A stretch of 64,000 nt of DNA, from contig PBLK01000007.1 in NCBI GenBank assembly GCA_002721725.1, positions 1-64,000 of the forward strand, written 5' to 3'. Shown piece by piece: positions 62,041 through 64,000 of the stretch. The notes beneath the pieces are model-generated. The model made no database searches. It was given only the letters and a program-made list of their open reading frames with translations, and was not told the DNA's origin. Positions within the stretch are counted from its first letter, which is position 1, and every line of letters starts with the position of its first letter. The stretch comes from Rhodobiaceae bacterium. Lineage in GTDB: Bacteria > Pseudomonadota > Alphaproteobacteria > RS24. The position numbers were made by a program, and so were the translations under genes.

Positions 62041-62460
62041 TTAAGCTTTTTTGCCGTCCCAGTCTGCCAAAACAAACAGGTAAACCGATAAAGCGGCATG
62101 AGCCAACATTGCGAGAGGCCCAAGTGCCTGCCAAGCGGGCGGTGTCATAGCTTGACCAACGGTCAGTCCATTATTTTCCATAAATGCTTGCATTAATGGA
62201 GCATTACCTTCTGCCGCAAGGCTACTTAGGGTGCTGGCAAGGCCGAAGAAAGCGGCTTGACTGCCAGTAAACAGCGTGAACGTGTTGAAAATAAAGAATA
62301 CGGAGATGGCAGCAGAAATGCAACGAAACCACGTCGGTTGATGCCGCACCAAATAAGCTATTATTATAATGACCAAGCTAAGCATGCCATAGCCGAGATT
62401 ATAAAGGCCGTAAACCTGACGGTTTTCGACAGCCAGATTCCAAAGATCGATTTCTGTCAC
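62041..62460 (-). CDS. Small integral membrane protein (about 4 TM), unknown
   Basis: 139 aa with TM segments LGYGMLSLVIIIIAYLV, CISAAISVFFIFNTFTLF, ALGPLAMLAHAALSVYLFVL. Confidence 0.72.
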   Translation of the reverse strand: MTEIDLWNLAVENRQVYGLYNLGYGMLSLVIIIIAYLVRHQPTWFRCISAAISVFFIFNTFTLFTGSQAAFFGLASTLSSLAAEGNAPLMQAFMENNGLTVGQAMTPPAWQALGPLAMLAHAALSVYLFVLADWDGKKA

Positions 62461-62584
62461 AATTTCCCTCCTAATTTGAACTATCTATTTTTTCTAAGTT
62501 CAGCAAAAAAGCTCAACCCAAAAAAACTGTATCATTTACTTGCTAACCTTACCATGATGGGATTTCATGTCCGTGAGGGGATCT

Positions 62585-63358
62585 GAAATGATTTTTTGTT
62601 CAGACAGTGTAAAGAAAATTCTAGCTTGCGACCAAATCGCAGATGATTTGGTATTTGATAAGCGCCCCAGCAACCAAGAACTTATTTTCGGGCACATATT
62701 GCTCAGTTATGAAGAAGGTCAACCCGCGACGCCGGGTGATTTAGTGAACCTTATAGGCTGCAGTCCTGAAAGCCTTCGTTTAATGATTCGTAAAGCCGAA
62801 AAAGGTAAATATTTGTTTTCAGGTGGTCGGCCTAAGTATGAAATCTTACCCGGTTCAAAATTGCTGTGGCTTACGCATAAAATTAGCCAAGAATGGTTAG
62901 TTAGGAACCAGAGGCGATTATTGCCATTTAGGCCTACTGTTCGCGAGGTGTACACTGTCACACAGGCTTTCGACATTCACTCTCGGACCAGCAATCGCCT
63001 TAGCTTTGTTTTTAAATCCCCTGTTAAAAGAGGCATTGTTTTCTTTTTGCTAGACCGTATGAATTATGGTTATTTTAAACTCAAGCGCCTGAAGCATAAT
63101 TTTCCAATTGATCCCGAAAGCTTGCGACAATTTATCAATATCATGCAAGACGCCGGTTATTTTGAGAAAATGCGCAAGGGCAATCAAACCTTGATACGCG
63201 CCTCACAGTCCTTGCAGACCCTAGCAGATGAAGAAGTGACGAAAGTATGCTTGGACTTAAATAAAGGCAGCAATAGCTTCCGGCCGTATAGTGACTTTGT
63301 TGCCCGCCTCAAGGGAAAGTCTAATAATCTTAAAGAATTGGCGACCGCTGCTCAATGA
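62585..63358 (+). CDS. Unknown protein with two winged-helix-like repeats, putative regulator
   Basis: Internal similarity: SPESLRLMIRKAEKGKYLF and DPESLRQFINIMQDAGYFE; divergent from the 62041 gene; upstream in-frame ATGs allow a slightly longer N-terminus (62567). Confidence 0.65.
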   Translation, partial: EMIFCSDSVKKILACDQIADDLVFDKRPSNQELIFGHILLSYEEGQPATPGDLVNLIGCSPESLRLMIRKAEKGKYLFSGGRPKYEILPGSKLLWLTHKISQEWLVRNQRRLLPFRPTVREVYTVTQAFDIHSRTSNRLSFVFKSPVKRGIVFFLLDRMNYGYFKLKRLKHNFPIDPESLRQFINIMQDAGYFEKMRKGNQTLIRASQSLQTLADEEVTKVCLDLNKGSNSFRPYSDFVARLKGKSNNLKELATAAQ

Positions 63359-63509
63359 TCTTTCTCTTTCCGAACGATTTTCTGTTGCACTCTTCAAATT
63401 TCCTTGTCTTTTCTGCTATTGTCGTTTGCGCATCCGGGCTGCTTGAGTTCGGATGCGATTTCGATTAAGGCAGAAATCGGGATTTGCCTCGGGGGGATAT
63501 GGGAGCATC

Positions 63510-64000
63510 ATGGCAGAATTTTTTCAGCTGCTAATCATCGGTTTGTCGCAAGGTTGCGTCTATGGCCTCATCGCAATGGGCTTTGTCATGATTTATAAGG
63601 CCACAGAAATGGTCAATTTTGCGCAAGGCGATATTATGATGATTGGCTCGTTTATGGCCTTTACGCTTATTGTCACTTGGGGTTTTAATTTTTGGCTCGG
63701 ATTGCTGCTGGCAATGCTGCTTATGGCGCTATTTGGATTTTTTGTTGATGCCTTGGTGGTACGTCGCATTATCGGCCAGCCGCAATTTTCAATCGTTATT
63801 TTGACCATTAGCCTCGGATTTATTTTCCGCGCCGCCGCGGGCATGATTTGGGGACAAGCGCCACTCAGCCTAGACACACCGTTTGTAGGCACGTCAAATT
63901 TCGGCGGTGCTGTTATCGGCCGTGACCGCCTTTCCATTATGGGCGGTACGGTCATTATGGTTACGCTTATCTTTTTGTTTCTGCGCTATAGCCGCTGGGG
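63510..64000 (+). CDS. livH: Branched-chain amino acid ABC transporter permease LivH-like, 3' truncated by window edge
   Basis: Manual translation MAEFFQLLIIGLSQGCVYGLIAMGFVMIYKATEMVNFAQGDIMMIGSF, open to the window end. Confidence 0.9.
   Translation, partial: MAEFFQLLIIGLSQGCVYGLIAMGFVMIYKATEMVNFAQGDIMMIGSFMAFTLIVTWGFNFWLGLLLAMLLMALFGFFVDALVVRRIIGQPQFSIVILTISLGFIFRAAAGMIWGQAPLSLDTPFVGTSNFGGAVIGRDRLSIMGGTVIMVTLIFLFLRYSRW

Overview
This 64 kb window is a dense, mostly housekeeping stretch of an alphaproteobacterial chromosome. Lineage is inferred from a GAAC-N7-GAAC SOS box at recA, a zinc-finger-degenerate DksA, and the purL-bolA-grxD order; no rRNA is present to confirm it. Recognisable genes include aspC (5' partial), a VWA/MoxR pair, dksA, recA, alaS, icd, a TrmJ-like methyltransferase, rpsD, grxD-bolA-purLQSC-purB-map, cysE, hisI, folE, cysS, yidD, thrS, nadK, glpK, eda, and livH (3' partial). 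There are also several catabolic clusters (GMC oxidoreductase, CaiB/BaiF CoA-transferases, SDRs, TauD/TfdA, amidohydrolases) and two tRNAs, Leu-TAA and Thr-TGT. I see no CRISPR array, prophage, transposase or rRNA. The most interesting signals are: (1) a DUF1538 membrane protein followed by two PII-like genes; (2) an uncharacterised cluster at 61.3-63.4 kb with an exported duplicated-domain protein, a 4-TM protein and a divergent duplicated wHTH-like protein; (3) a tRNA-Thr/eda segment bracketed by an imperfect 30-bp direct repeat; (4) a decayed VOC/glyoxalase gene between nadK and glpK; (5) unexplained coding-like intergenic pieces and a possible 9-codon leader ORF upstream of purB. All product names come from reading the translations, without database searches.
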